Shown here: positions 50,557-63,330 of the stretch, piece after piece
How positions within the stretch are numbered: the first letter of the stretch is position 1
Layout: the number at the start of each line of letters is the position of its first letter
DNA from: Rhizoclosmatium globosum
Taxonomy: Eukaryota; Chytridiomycota; Chytridiomycetes; Chytridiales; Chytriomycetaceae
DNA: 64,000 nt
Direction: 5' to 3'
Assembly (NCBI GenBank): GCA_002104985.1
Contig: MCGO01000036.1
Coordinates: 62,001-126,000 of the forward strand
Notes under the pieces: model-generated
What the model saw: the letters and a program-made list of their open reading frames with translations, nothing else
Told to the model about the DNA's origin: nothing
The model's database searches: none
Translations under genes and position numbers: made by a program

Positions 50557-50738
50557 TGAAGTTGGGATGAATGCACACCCTGAAGCTTAGAAAAAGACTT
50601 TTAATTAAAAAATGCGTGCTTATTTTGAAGGAGAATGTTTCTATGTTTCTATGTTTTTGTGTTTCTATGTTCGTGTTTCTAATTGACTTTGGTGCGGATC
50701 ACGGTAGTTCTATCCATTTCTACGCTTCTACATATGTC

Positions 50739-52640
50739 CTATTTCACTTTGTGCTGACTCGCGGTTGTTCCTGACCGGTGGAGAACTTTGGTTGGTCTCC
50801 ACTCTTGCTGAAGTTTTTCCTGATGCCAACTTTCTCTCAGCAACGAATCAAGCTGTCGACGTATAAACCTGTCAGAAAAATGTGTTAGTAAGTTGAAATG
50901 ATCTCGCGATTTGCAACAAACAGTTTTCTGGTGAGTCCTCCAACAGTTTCTGAATGTAAAAGTAATAAACAGGAAGTAATGCAATGTAACCGATAGTAAT
51001 ATAAAGAGGCACCATTGCCAAAATGTGCTCCAGTATAACATTCCAACTTGTTGAATATAGGTCAAATTAACATGAAGCTCGAGTTATTACTTACTTAAGA
51101 AGAGACAGCAATAGTGAAGTTTAAAGCAGCAACATAGTTTCCAAAATGGAACCTTAAAGGGACGAGGCAAAGTGGGAAGCCTGTTTCGAATTATGAAAAA
51201 TCAACATGTGTTCAGCGGTCAATAGAAACATCTTACTTGATATTCAAGCGAATGTAAACAAGGGGATGAATGATATATGCCGTCATAGCGAAAATTGTTC
51301 CCGCCGAGTTGATGATCGTCAGCGTATTGGGATCAGGTGAATATTGAAGAATAAATGAATCACAATCCAAAACACTGATGTGAATATCATGGCGGTATAC
51401 GGCGCTCCATTTTTGGTCGTGAGCGAAAGCGGGGGCGGCATGTAACCACCACGGCTCATACCGTAAATGTACCTTGCACATGCATAATAAATAGCGAGCT
51501 GAGACGCCAAGACGGATGGAATTGAGATTAGACTGACGGCTTCTTGATTCGATAGTTGGAATACAGTTCCAAAAATGTTGTCTGAGGTTTTTCACACCTT
51601 AGACAACGCTGACAAGAGTAAAAAAATAAATTCTTACTGAACGGAAATATAGCAAATTCAAGCGACGAGATTCCAGGAGGCATTCCGGCGGTCACTAGAA
51701 GAGCAATCCAGCTGAGTAGCAATAACGTCAAATTGGCTGCAAGCATTCCACGAGGAACATTCTTTCCAATTTCAGTCGTTTCTTCGACACAACAAGGCAT
51801 TGCTTCAAAGCAAATGAGGAGGTACAGTGTGTAAGGAAGAGACATACAACACCCTGGAGGCCAAACGGGAGGAAATCTGTGGATATACCGGTGGTTCCAT
51901 CTGGCATCGTGATAGAAGTTTGAAATACGGTGCTGAAGTCAAAGTTTCTTGCAACTGCAAAGAACGGGATGATAACGAGAAGACAGGACAACGTGGTCAG
52001 AACCACGAGGGTGTTGAGTGTCGCCTTTGGTGATAAATTAATTATGCTGCAGACAGCAACACTGGCGATCCAGTAGAGCACGTTATATTTTGCATCCGTC
52101 GCGAAAAGTGTCTGAAATGCAACTCCAACTGAAAATTCTTTCAAAAAAATCATCCACATTTCAACCTTACCAAAGTTGGTCACTTCAGCTCCAATAAAGA
52201 TCATATCAAAAGTGTATGCATATCCAATAATACAAGCCACGGAGCCATGAAAAGCTGCGTTCGCGTAGCTTGCAGATCCTATTTCAAACGTCAAACTTGT
52301 CAGATGATTCCTGCTCGTTATTTACCAGACGCAAAAGGCATCGCTGTCGCAGCTCTGTCAAGGTCAAAGATACTGTGATCATAAGCAGTGAAGTGAAAAC
52401 ATGTGCCTGGATTTTGTAAATGTGAGTTTAAAAAACACGAAGATTCTGGTACCCCTTACAACAATCATAGATCCAAGTCCATACTGATAGGCAACATTGA
52501 AAGCTGAAAACTCTCCACTAATAACAGCTCCAACGACGAATCCCCAGACATGGAAGAGTTTGCAAACGCTGGAAGTAGCTTTCTCTTTTCTAATCAGACA
52601 ATAAACGTTGACTATCTGACCTTGAGCTCTTCATTTTATC
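50739..52640 (-). CDS. APC-superfamily permease, copy 2
   Basis: Blocks seen in order: FVVGAVISGEFS, then GSASYANAAFHGSVACIIGY, TFDMIFIGAEVTNFGK, VLYWIASVAVCSIINLSPK and LPYTLYLLICFEAMPCCVEE. These are followed by MSRGGYMPPPLSLTTKNGAP, YSPDPNTLTIINSAGTIF and a C-terminal FIRRQLDSLLRES tail. The CVEE...VPRGM loop is shared with copies 1 and 3. The N-terminal exon is unclear; an ATG near 52640 (MKSSRSD) with a short intron is one option. Frame breaks lie near 52370, 51845 and 51350. It follows copy 3 in the same direction. Confidence 0.65.
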
Positions 52641-52922
52641 AGGGTGCTCACCAAGGTACTGCTCCTTTTCTTCGCGTCCAAAGGCGCTTAATTCTGTTTT
52701 CCTCCCCACTTCAGAGCCTCACTTTGCTTCTATCTAAACTGCTAGTAGGAGGGCTACTGGCCGTAGAGAACCGCTCTTTCGAAGGAGATGCGAGATCTTT
52801 GGTCATCAGAGTAAGGTTGATGTGTTGCTCAGAATTGTCACTCAAAAAAAAACATACCCAAAAACACTGACATTTGCGAAAAAACCGGTTCGTGTTCATT
52901 TATTTGCTTAATTGATTAGCTC

Positions 52923-54940
52923 TTATCCTCTCAAAGCGACTTCTTTCTTCCAACCTGCTTTCTGCTCAGTGTTGGAATCCAAACGTTCTTTCATACGAGA
53001 GCTCAGTTGACGTCTTATAAATCTACAGAAATCCGGTTTTTTTAGTTTGGTTTTGAGATTTAAGTGTACCCACAGTTTCTCGGGGGAATCTTCCAACAAT
53101 TTTCGTATGTAGAAATAATAGAACGGAAGGAGTCCCGCGTATCCAACAGTAATATAAAGCATACAGTTTTGCCAATATGAGCTCCAATATAACATTCCGA
53201 CTGGATATTAGGTTTGATTAGACAAATGGGTTGGATATGAAAAAAAAAGGAACCAACCAAGAAAAGCCACGGCGATGACAAAATTTACGAGAGCTAGAGA
53301 AGTTCCGATAAAGGGAACTCTGAATGGTCTGGGTAACCTTGGTAACCTGTAAAGTCACAAAATCAGCCAACAAAAAAAAACACATGCTTACATACTTATA
53401 ACGAAGCTGTATAAAGACGATAGGATGGATAATATAGGCCGTCATGGCAAAAATTGTTCCCGCCGCATTGATAATTGTCAGCGTATTTGGATTTGGAGAG
53501 TATTGCAGAATGAATGAGATTCCAATCCAGAACATTGAGTTAACAATCATAGCTGTGTATGGAGCTCCGTTTTTTGTGGTCAGAGAAAGCCCTGGTGGCA
53601 TATAGCCACCTCGGCTCATTCCATAAATGTACCGAACACACGCATAATAAATAGCAAGTTGAGATGCCAATACGGATGGATAGAGATTAGGGCGACAGCT
53701 TGCTCGTTCGATAGGTTGTAAACGGCCCCAAGGATGTCGCCTTCATTCGTTTTAATTAGATATTAAAAAATGAAGGAGGCTCAACTGAAAGGAAACACGG
53801 ACGCTTCAAGTATCGAAACTCCGGGGGTAAACCAGCAGTCGCCAGAAGTACAGTCCAGCTGAGTACAAGTAACGTAATGTTTGCTCCAAACATTCCCCTC
53901 GGAAGGCTTTTTTCGAGTTCTACAGTTTCCTCCACGCAACATGGCATGGCTTCAAAGCATATCAAAAGATAGAGCGTATACGGAAGAGACAATACAACAC
54001 CCTTCATCCCAATGGAAGGAAGTCTGTCGACATCAGTGTCGATCCATCGATTGACGTGATGCTTGTTGTAAACGCGTCTTTAAAGTCAAAAGTATGCGCC
54101 ACTAATGCTATTGGTATGATGACAAGAAGGCAGGACAGAACGGACAATACGGCGATGACGTTCAGTGTCAGTTTAGGTGATAAATTGATTGCACTGCAGA
54201 ACCCAACGCTTGCAATCCAATATAGTACATTAAACTTCGTGTCTGTGTTGAACAGAGTCTGGAATGCAACTCCAACTGGAAATTGAGAGAGTGGCATTAA
54301 AAAATAGAGATATTAAACCTTAGTATTCACCAAAGTTAGTTACTTCAGCTCCAATAAAGATCATGTCAAACGTATAGGCATATCCAATAATGCACGCGAC
54401 TGAGCCGTGGAATGCTGCATTAGCATAACTGGCTGACCCTGTCGTACAGTTAGGTTTTCGTTTTTGTATTCGAGTGATTCAACCAGATGCAAACGGCATT
54501 GCTGTCGCGAGCTCAGTCAAAGTCAAAGACACGGTAATCATTAGAACCGACGTGAAAAGATGAGCCTAGTTTGCGAATTCAGTGTCAATGAAAACACGGA
54601 ACAGGAACTTACCACAATCATGGAACCCAACCCATACTGATAGGCAGCATTGAATCCCGAAAACTCCCCACTGATGACAGCACCGACAACAAATCCCCAT
54701 ACATGCACTGATTTTGCAAACGCTGGCTGAAGATTCCGCTTCGCTGGTATTGTATCATAAAAACTTGAATAATGCAAATAAGCTATCTTCACCCAAATAA
54801 ATGTCTTTTTCTTGTTTGCTTTGTTCATCGACTGTCTTGACGGTTCTGGCTTCTGCTCGCGACTTGCTTCTGCTTCCTCCGTCGGCACTGGAGCTCATTG
54901 ATATCGGCGACCTTGTGGTGGATAAGGTATCGGCGGGCAT
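52923..54940 (-). CDS. APC-superfamily permease, copy 3
   Basis: It starts MPADTLSTTRSPISMSSSAD, a Ser-rich cytosolic tail ending KDIYLG. The membrane core follows in order: AFAKSVHVWGFVVGAVISGE, GFNAAYQYGLGSMIV, ACIIGYAYTFDMIFIGAE, VLYWIASVGFCSAINLSPK, MPCCVEETVELEKSLPRGM, MSRGGYMPPGLSLTTKNGAP and YSPNPNTLTIINAAGTIF. The tail FIRRQLSSRMKER resembles copy 2. Introns are short, for instance near 54770-54735 and 53380-53345. Frame breaks lie near 54005, 53830 and 53680. It is divergent from RPE1, 234 bp apart. Confidence 0.7.
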
Positions 54941-55174
54941 AATTTTGGCAAAGATCTTGGAGTGTGCCTTGTCAATAAGAAAAAGGGGAGTCCGGATCTT
55001 TGGCTAAAAAAGCACGTGAAATTGTGGGACTGTGATGGTCTGGACCCCAGAAATCGTGCAAAATCAAATAGAAAAGAGAAACTGCTGAGTCAGCAGTATT
55101 TCTTTGTTCTTCCGTTATTCTTTCTTTCATCTTTTTCTTTTTCCCTTGGAAGCATTACCAAAAACAGATTCGAA

Positions 55175-56071
55175 ATGCCACAAGCCGTGATCGCACCTTC
55201 CATTCTCGCCGCCGACTTTGGAGACCTTGCTGCCGATGCGCAGAAGGTGATTGACCTCGGAGCGGACACGCTGTATGTACCTGCAATGATTACGCATCTT
55301 GACCAAGCAAACCAACCTCCTCGTTTAGTCACGTTGATATTATGGATGGCCACTTTGTTCCAAACATGTCGATCGGAGCACCGGTTGTAAAGTCGCTCAG
55401 AAAGCACATGCCAAAGGTGTTCCTGGGTCAGTTGGTTGCGATAACCAGCGAACGCCTCAAATGCTAACCAAGCGTGTTCTGACAGACTGCCACTTGATGG
55501 TCTCAGAGCCTGAGAAATGGGTCCAGGACTTTGCCAGTGCTGGTGCCAACATGTACACATTCCACGTTGAAGCCCATGGTAAATACGAAGTTTATCCGGT
55601 CTTGTTGGAAAGCGCTTATCAATTCTTACAACTCAAACAGCGAACCCTGCCGCTCTCATTGAGAAGATCCATGCTGCAGGAATGAAAGCAGGTGTTGCTG
55701 TGAAGCCAGGAACCCCTGTTGAGGCTGTTTTGCCTTTTGCGGATAAGGCCGATATGATTCTGATCATGACTGTCGGTCAGTTGTTCAAACGCCCTTTCGA
55801 ACCAATGCTCTAAATTATCTATCTTTATATAGAGCCTGGATTCGGTGGACAATCGTTCATGCCATCGGTAATGCCAAAGGTCAAGACCTTGCGTGAGAAA
55901 TATCCAAACTTGGATATTCAGGTCGATGGAGGACTTGGACTTGGAGAGACTATTGAAACTGCCGCTACTGCTGGAGCGAACGTGATTGTCGCTGGTACTA
56001 GTGTATTCGCTGCTCCAGACCGAAAGGCTGTTATTTCTGGATTGAGACAAGTCGTCAACTCCAAATATTGA
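55175..56071 (+). CDS. RPE1: Ribulose-phosphate 3-epimerase
   Basis: Five exons (55175-55272, 55329-55426, 55486-55578, 55641-55775, 55833-56071) join without error to 220 residues, the normal family length. The TIM barrel is complete: [25 protein letters not shown] with the metal-binding His and catalytic Asp, [33 protein letters not shown] and IQVDGGLG with the second catalytic Asp. It interconverts ribulose 5-phosphate and xylulose 5-phosphate in the pentose phosphate pathway. The exon joins fix the local splice pattern (GTATGT, GTCAGT or GTAAAT donors). Confidence 0.95.
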
Positions 56072-56187
56072 ATGGAACAGTTTCACCCAGTTTCTTCTTC
56101 AGTATCATCATTCATACAATAATGCTCAATAAATCACACCGATTTATTTGATCATGTCTCTCCCAGACTCTCAACAACCCTTTCCCT

Positions 56188-57790
56188 TTACCATCCCAAT
56201 GACCTTTTTGGAACAACAGGTGATTCACCAACAGGCAAATTACGGCTCTCTGGCGAAACTTGCGGCGTCTGATACCACTGCGAACTACTATCCGCCACGT
56301 ACTCGCCATGATTCCCAACCTTCTCCGGCAACCCCGGCAACCCACGCTTCCCACCACCGTCCTCCACCACCCCAGGTCTCCCCCAAACCCCCTTCCCCTT
56401 CTCCAACCTCGCTTTATCCCTCTCCACCCCATCCCCACACAACTCCCGCACCCTTGCTAAATGCGACACACAATTCACAACCCAATCTCTCCACCCCACT
56501 CCCACTCCCCACTCGCCCAAAAATACTTGCGGATCTCGAATACGTAGATGCCTGTTGGTTTGGGGAAGGTTGTGTGGCGGGACGGGGTGTGGTGTGTCAT
56601 TGGGAAGGAGAGGTCTTTTTGGAGGTGGGTGAAGAGGGTGTGGACTGGGCCGCCGTGGGTAATTAGAGAACGTTTTGGGTAGGAATTTCGCGGGGCGGCG
56701 GCGGCGGCGGTGGTGGTGCTGCTGCTGTACATGGAGAGGTGTTGTTGTTGGGGACGTTGGGGTAAGAAGGGGGTGTGGGATGAGGAAGGACGGGCTTCGA
56801 GGGGACGGGGTGGTTGTGATTGTTAAGGTTGTGTTGGTCTTTGAGGTGACGAGGAGAGGAGGTGGAGTGGTTGGTGCAGGTAAGGAGTGGGATTTGGTGA
56901 GAGGAGCTGGTTGCTGGCTTTGCATAGCATTCGATGAAGGTGATTTCGCTTCATTAGGGAATGCTGGATCGGCGGGTGTTGGTAATGGTGTGGGTGCAAC
57001 ACCTTGCTTGATTTTCTGTTGGCGTTCACGTTCAGCTTCTTGGTCGGAAAGTTTGTCAAGAAACTTGTTGTGCGGTTCAACGAGGTGGTTCAGGATAAGG
57101 TCTTCGTAGAAGTCGTAAACACGGGCTTTGAATACTTGAGACGTTTCTCCACCCTTTGATTTTAGATATTCGTCTCTATTCTTGTCATTCTCTTTTAGAT
57201 GCTTAAGCATGGCTGGTTTTGTTTTGCCTGCCAAATCGGCGAGGTGCTGTTGGTATGAAGTATTAGGTATATGAAAGGTGAAAGCATGGACGCTTCACCT
57301 GCTCTCTAAGTCTGACATCAATAGAAACTTTTGCGTCTTTCTGCTTCTTTTCAATCTCGTGAGTTGTCTATTCACCAGTGAGTCAGTTGATTTGGGTTTC
57401 AACGCGATTGTAATCACCTGAACGCATCGTTTCAAGTCACTGGTAATAATGTGATCAAACTTTTGTTTCCCAAATCGATGAGCTAAAGCTTTCGCTTGCA
57501 AGATTCCGTATTCCGTCAGGTCTTCATCTATTCATATAGCTAGAAGGCGATATTCCAATACACACCCAACTGCCCTTGCATATACCTTCCACCCTCGTGA
57601 ATCTTGTTAAGCCTTGTTTCCGCACTATACTCAAGATTAGTAAGGTTAACTGACTTGTAAAGAGAAAGGGAAGGAATACTAACTGTCTAACCATGGTCAC
57701 CCTCAAGCAGACATGGGAGTATACGTGCAAATCCTGCTGTGGTGGAGCAATAGGCTGTTCAGTTTTCAATTGAGGCTGAGCTGGAGCCAT
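56188..57790 (-). CDS. Histidine phosphatase superfamily protein (phosphoglycerate mutase-like)
   Basis: It starts MAPAQPQLKTEQPIAPPQQD. The first catalytic motif is RVTMVRHAETRLNKI, split by an intron inside the His codon, then GQLDEDLTEYGILQAKALA and IITSDLKRC. Further exons read KKQKDAKVSIDVRLREQ and YDFYEDLILNHLVEPHN. A low-complexity insert (LPTPADP..., PTTTP..., HHHRRRRRP) precedes the second catalytic His in LITHGGPVHTLFTHL. Family members are phosphomutases or phosphatases of sugar phosphates. The C-terminus after that motif is uncertain because three frames stay open. It is divergent from the Thg1-like gene, 101 bp apart. Confidence 0.7.
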
Positions 57791-57891
57791 TTTCTGAATT
57801 CGATCGAAGTGTTCTTTTTTTGTCCACTTCTTTTATGCTTTCTTTTCAAAGAGGAAGCCATCGATTGTTTACTTCACTTTCAACCGCCTCA

Positions 57892-59139
57892 ATGACAGCA
57901 CCACCACCCAATCTAAAGTCTGCTCTGGCTGCAGTTACGACAATGTACACGAATGATGTTGGTGGCAGGTTTGTTTCCTGTTTCAAACTAACCCTCGCAC
58001 TGAATTAACCCAATCCAATCCATTGAATCCCACCCAATATCCCAATCCCACATCCAATCTTAGACTAAAAAAGATTGAGGATTCGTTTGATGCTGCTCCT
58101 GTTTCGCCTGAATCGCCTTTTGTTGTTCGCATTGACGGTGTTGCCTTCTCCACATTCACCCACGGAATTGTAAAGTGAGTCACTCGTTTCCTCCTTGGAA
58201 TTCTTGCTGAATTCAACTTCGATAGGCCCTTTGACTTTCGCCTAAAAGATGCCCTTGTGAACACAACTCTTGATTTGGCGGCAAAGTTCCAGCCTCTTCT
58301 CGCGTTCCACCACTCAGACGAAATCTCTCTGCTTTATCCTGCCGCGAATCCACTGCCATCGGATACATACGATGATAACGGTGTACTCGTCACCCCAGAT
58401 ACAAATCCTCCTGCTGAGGATCCTTCAAAGAAGAGACGCAAAGTCAATACAAAAGTACATATGTATTCAGGTCGCATCCAGAAGCTTGCATCTGTTATCT
58501 CATCTTATGCTGCTGCTCGTTTCAACTATCACTTGGCCACTTACGACTGGTCAGACTTGTCAGATAAGGTACGAGCGAGAATGATGGGCCATGAAGCTTA
58601 CTTTGATGGTCGCGTTGTTCCCGTTCCTGACCTCAAAACTGCTATGGAATGTATTTACTGGAGGTCAAACTTTGATGGATTCAGGAATTCTGTTTCGGTG
58701 AGTGTTCCGGCGTGTTTTTACACCACAAGCTGACAAAAGATAATGTAAAAAGGGAATCGCTCAACATCACTTTACCCACAAAGAATTACACTCAAAGAAT
58801 CTGACTCACTTACTCGATATGCTCGCCACCAAAAATGTGGACGTCTTTGAAACGTATGGGCCGAAATACTTGTTTGGAACTTGGATCAAAAAGGAGACAT
58901 ACCATATCACTCAAAGAGAACTGGATTTGCCTCCAGAAGCCCTCGCACTGGCGAAACAGAAAGGATCTTTGGATACTCCGATTGTAAGAAAGCGATATCG
59001 AGCTGGATGTTTCAATTGGGCAGAGTATACTGAAGAAGAAAGACTTCAATTTGTAGCTTCTAAGTTTTGGCCAGAAGGTGAACGTGCTCCTCCAAAGGGA
59101 GAGATTACTGCAGGAAGCTTAAGGAAGGAAAGCGAGTAG
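57892..59139 (+). CDS. Thg1-like tRNA-His guanylyltransferase family protein
   Basis: Exon 1 (57892-57968) codes MTAPPPNLKSALAAV. The next exon has FVVRIDGVAFSTFTHG, the first metal-binding Asp motif of Thg1 (RIDGxxFxxF). Then comes FHHSDEISLLYP, matching the second one (QSDExSFVF). After these, YFDGRVVPVPDLKTAMECIY and WRSNFDGFRNSV match the FDxRxxxxP...WRQ region. The C-terminus has YGPKYLFGTWIKKETY. Thg1 adds a G to the 5' end of tRNA-His by 3'-5' polymerisation. A Lys/Arg-rich insert (SKKRRKVNTK) lies after the second motif. The protein is divergent from yeast Thg1, so another nucleotidyltransferase role in this superfamily is possible. Confidence 0.7.
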
Positions 59140-59207
59140 TATTATACTCAGAAATAAAACGATCTATTGAGTATATTCTATTCCATGCAAATCGATATAT
59201 TGCCATT

Positions 59208-62200
59208 CTACACTCCTAGCAGTTTACGGAAAATTCTTGAATTCTCGTCACCTGCACTTTCAACCATTGACGCAAACTCAGAACCTCTTTTTTCCGTCAG
59301 CAATCTCTTGGGTGTGTCGAACTCCACAACTCCAGCGTCATCTACAACCAACACGCGATCTAAAAACGCAATCGTCTTCAATCGATGTACCACACAGAGG
59401 ACAGTCGTATCCTTAAACAGCGGATCAAAACACAGTTTTTCCACAACACGCGAAACACCAGTCTTCACAGATTGCTCAACAACCACAACCTTTGGAACCC
59501 TGCCCAAGATCCCAATCGCAAGGAAAATCAACTGCGCGTCTCGGTCCGAGAACAGTACGCCTCCATCATGTCGAGGGCTTTGTTCCAAATTGGCGCTGAT
59601 GGACATATCAAGCATTGGGACTTTTTCTTTCATCCCAACCGTTTCTAACGCGCTCCAGATTTCTGTATCCGTAAACCGCCCATCAGGATCCATGTTTGCT
59701 CGAAGCGTGCCTTGCATCAATATAGGAGATTGTGGAATCATTACAAGTGATTGTCGTAACTTTTTTAAGCCTAATTCGGAGATGTCTTGGCCATCCACAA
59801 TCACGGATCCCGCAGCGAGCTCATTCAGCCGAAATAGGGTATCTACAAGTGAAACAGCGATTTCGCCACCCGAACGTCCAATGACTCCAATCTTTTCGCC
59901 TGGATTGATTTCAAAGTTAAATCGGGCCGCGTCATTGGTTTCTCCGTAAAGTAAAACGTTCTGGAACAAAATCGAGCCTGTTGTTGGCCATTCTTGAGGA
60001 AGTGCTGCATCGTTAGGTAATGTACGCGGGGATTCTGTTTCCGTAGTATTTGCGACTTCAAGAAGTGATTCCGCAGATCCCATCTAGGCAAATTTTTAGC
60101 CATCTTCCAACACAGCAAGTAGAGCTACATTCCCATCCAAAGACGCAAACGACATTAACCAACTAGTCATAGCCTGTCCCAACCCCCTAACCTGCGAAAT
60201 CGCAACACCAGCCCAGGTGGGCGCCATAACTCCCGCCACCGCAAACAACAAAACACACACTTCAACAACCCCACACATCACTCCAATCCGAAACGCCATC
60301 CACGCCGCAGTCGTACTAAACAACGCATCCGGAACATTGACTTATCAATAAACGAAAGCGTCTTCTCCAAAAACTCTTCTTGTGACCCATACACGCGATC
60401 GTATCGCTTCCTTGCAGTGTATCGTGGATATGTGCTTTGAGAGAGGGTTCGCGGATTGAGCGAGGTGATGGATTTGACGAAAGATTTGTTTTGTGAATCG
60501 GAAGAGGGCGAGGCAGAGAAGTACGAGGGTTGTTGTGATTGGGATGATTTGCCACGCGGATATGCAGACAACGATTAAGCTTTTTGGGGTTAGATTTTGA
60601 GTACAGGATTTAAATGAGACGACGGTACTTACATTCCAAAGACGGAATACATGTTTAAGTAGTATCCTGTGATGATACGGGTTGATTCCCTGTCCAGATG
60701 GGTTACATCTGTGCGGAGGCGTTCCTTGATTGTAGTGTGATTCGCTGGATTGAAAAACCGATAAGGAGCTGAAAGAATTCGGTCTTGGGCGCAGTTGTGG
60801 AAATGCTGCGCTGCACGGAGACAGAGTTGTGTGAGAAGTATAAATCCAAAAACTGTTTTGATGATAATAAGAACAAATACAAAGCAGTCAAAATTATGCT
60901 CACAGTCTACTAGAGTTCCTGAAGCCAATAGAGCTGAATATGCGGCAATGCAAGAAGCATTTTTTTGAGGGTCTTTGGAGTCTGCTGTCCATTCTTGTAA
61001 GATTACGAATTTTGCGACATAGACTCCCAGCAAGACTGCGATCATAAATGCATGCAAAATCACGTATTTCCAACCAGCTGTAGTAGCGTAGGTTTTGTAA
61101 GTCCCCCAACGAACAGTTGCAAACTGCCCCCTTGGTGCAGTGATATTGTCATCAATGTCAATCCCACGATCCTTAATTGCTGTCAACTGTTGCTGGCCAT
61201 TTTCAAACTCAATCCGAGCATTTTTGTTCACCTCAGCCCTTTCGAGTTCATACTCTTCCATCAACTTATAAAATGCTCCATTTAAATCACTCATGAGTTC
61301 AATATACGTGCCCATTTCAACGATTTTCCCTTCATCCAGAACAATAATTCTGTCTACTCTACTGCTTTCAAGATGATGCAAAAGAGTTGTTGCAAACACG
61401 ACAGTCTTCTCGATAAAGTGCCCGTTAATACTCTCATCAAAGATTTTTGCTTCGAGATCAGCTGCTACGGATCGGAAAGCTTTGTCAAGGAGGTAAATGT
61501 CGGCATCGAAGGCTATGGCTCGGGCAAGAGAGATTCGCGCCTTTTGATCTTCAGTGAGATCTTTGTATGAAACTTTTGAACCCAGAGATGTGTCTAGTTG
61601 GACAGTATCCATTGCTTTTGAAATGTTTGCTGTAGTAGCATTTGAAAGCAATGTGAGATTGTCTTGCACAGATCCCGATAGAATGAAAGGTGCTGAAGAA
61701 CAATATGCAACTGAGCCGCGTAGCTCGGCAATCCCCCCTGTTTTCCTCATAACTCCAGCCAAAGAGGCAATAAGTGAACTTCGTCCAGAATTTTCTCCAC
61801 CAACAACGGCAACAGTTTCTCCTCGTTTGATTGTGAAACTGAGATCAGAGAACAAGCGAATATCAGAGGCGTTTGTGTCTTTGGATGGCCATGAGAATGA
61901 TGTATTTTCATAACGAATGGCTGGTTCTTTGGAATCCAGTAGTGCAGGAAGATAAAGTGGTGTTTCGTTTGAGTCCGATTCTTCCGCAAGCAGAAAATCC
62001 GAGATGCGGATATATGAAACGTGTCCAAGAATTATATCTGTAACGAGCTGTGGGACGCTTCCAGCCAAAGATGACAGAGACGACAGGAAAGAGAGTGACG
62101 GGAAGATGATGTCCGCAGTCATTGGATGGCCCATTCCAGCATAAATCAGGAATGTGAGAGGAATCACAACCTGTTGTTCGAGCACAGTAGATCCCAAGAG

Positions 62201-63251
62201 TAAAGAATAGCTGGACACATAGCCTTTAAGTTTTTGGATTTGTTCTGCACGCGCCTGATCAAGGTCCTTCTTGACGTTATCCTCTAAAGATCGATATTTC
62301 ACAGATTTTGCTCCGTGCCAGAAGCTTCTAAGGCGAACTAGTCGTTCATCCATCAATTTGAGATACTCCGAACTTGTCCGATGTATGTGAGGTGAAAATA
62401 TGAATGACCATAGCGACAAGGCGATGAAGACCAGCGCAGAAACCAGAGACGAAACTTCCAAAAGTTGAGAAACAAGGTATAGAGATAATCCAGTCTGTAC
62501 GGGTATCGTCCACACTTTGTTGAAATGCGAGACACAATTCGTGATGTTGATCACATCCGCCAGAATCAGATTATTCACCGCTTCACGTGGAAAGATGCCT
62601 TTAGATTTAAAGGAGAGATGCATATGCTTCTTATAAATGGCTGATGTGATGCCTGCTTTGAGTTGAGTCTGGAGAATCCCAGTAGCTTTGGACGCGAACG
62701 AGCCACACCAAATAATGGCTAGCTGGAGGACAAACATTAAGCCTGCGAGTCCGTATCCATTTTGGATGAAGAGATCGGATCTCGGGAACGTTGGGTTCAG
62801 GTATCGAAGAATCTGAATTTGACATGAGATCAGAACAATATCATGTAGAATCAAAGAGAAACGTGCCTCTCTCAATAGCAAGGAAAGAGAAATCGTGGAA
62901 GAAACGAGGATAAGTTGACACAACGCATCCAACAAGATAGCCATCAACACATGAGGTAACAGGGCGCCAAGAAGGGTGCCTTGGCGTTGGCCCGATGGCT
63001 TCCTGCTCTGGGCCATGAATGTATCCAGCCAGTGAATCGTATTATCTGCTTTGTGCTTTTGGTCGAGAGAAGGAGCCTTCTGTGCGATCAGAAGTGTTAC
63101 TGAGAGTGTAAATTGGTAGCTGGAATTCTGTCACCTCCTTGTTTCCTTTGAGGACATTGTACACCCAGTTACTCGTTATGTAGTTAAGAGGATCCCACCA
63201 CTGCCCGAATTCGGGAAGGGCAAACTCTTCGTTTTCGTCTATTGCAGACAT
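59208..63251 (-). CDS. ABCC-type transporter with degenerate nucleotide-binding domains (pseudo-ABC protein)
   Basis: It starts MSAIDENEEFALPEFGQWWD. A 795-residue open frame (63016-60629) covers TMD1, NBD1 and part of TMD2, and a 291-residue frame (60083-59208) covers NBD2. Both NBDs keep ABCC spacing but have lost key residues. In NBD1, Walker A is GGENSGRSS (Lys to Arg), the signature is LTEDQ for LSGGQ, and the D-loop is RSVAAD for SAVDA. In NBD2, Walker A is GRSGGEIAV (no Lys), the signature is FSDRDAQ for LSAGQRQ, and Walker B is VVVEQSV for MDEATSS. The NBD2 H-loop His (VVHRL) remains. ATP hydrolysis is unlikely. Frame changes lie near 63045, 60320 and 60100; an intron lies at about 60580-60640. 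Confidence 0.8.
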
Positions 63252-63330
63252 TGAGTTTTGGGATGTTCAGACACAATTCACTTTTCCCAGCACAGATCGG
63301 AATCGAACTTCGCCTGGAAAAACAATATTT

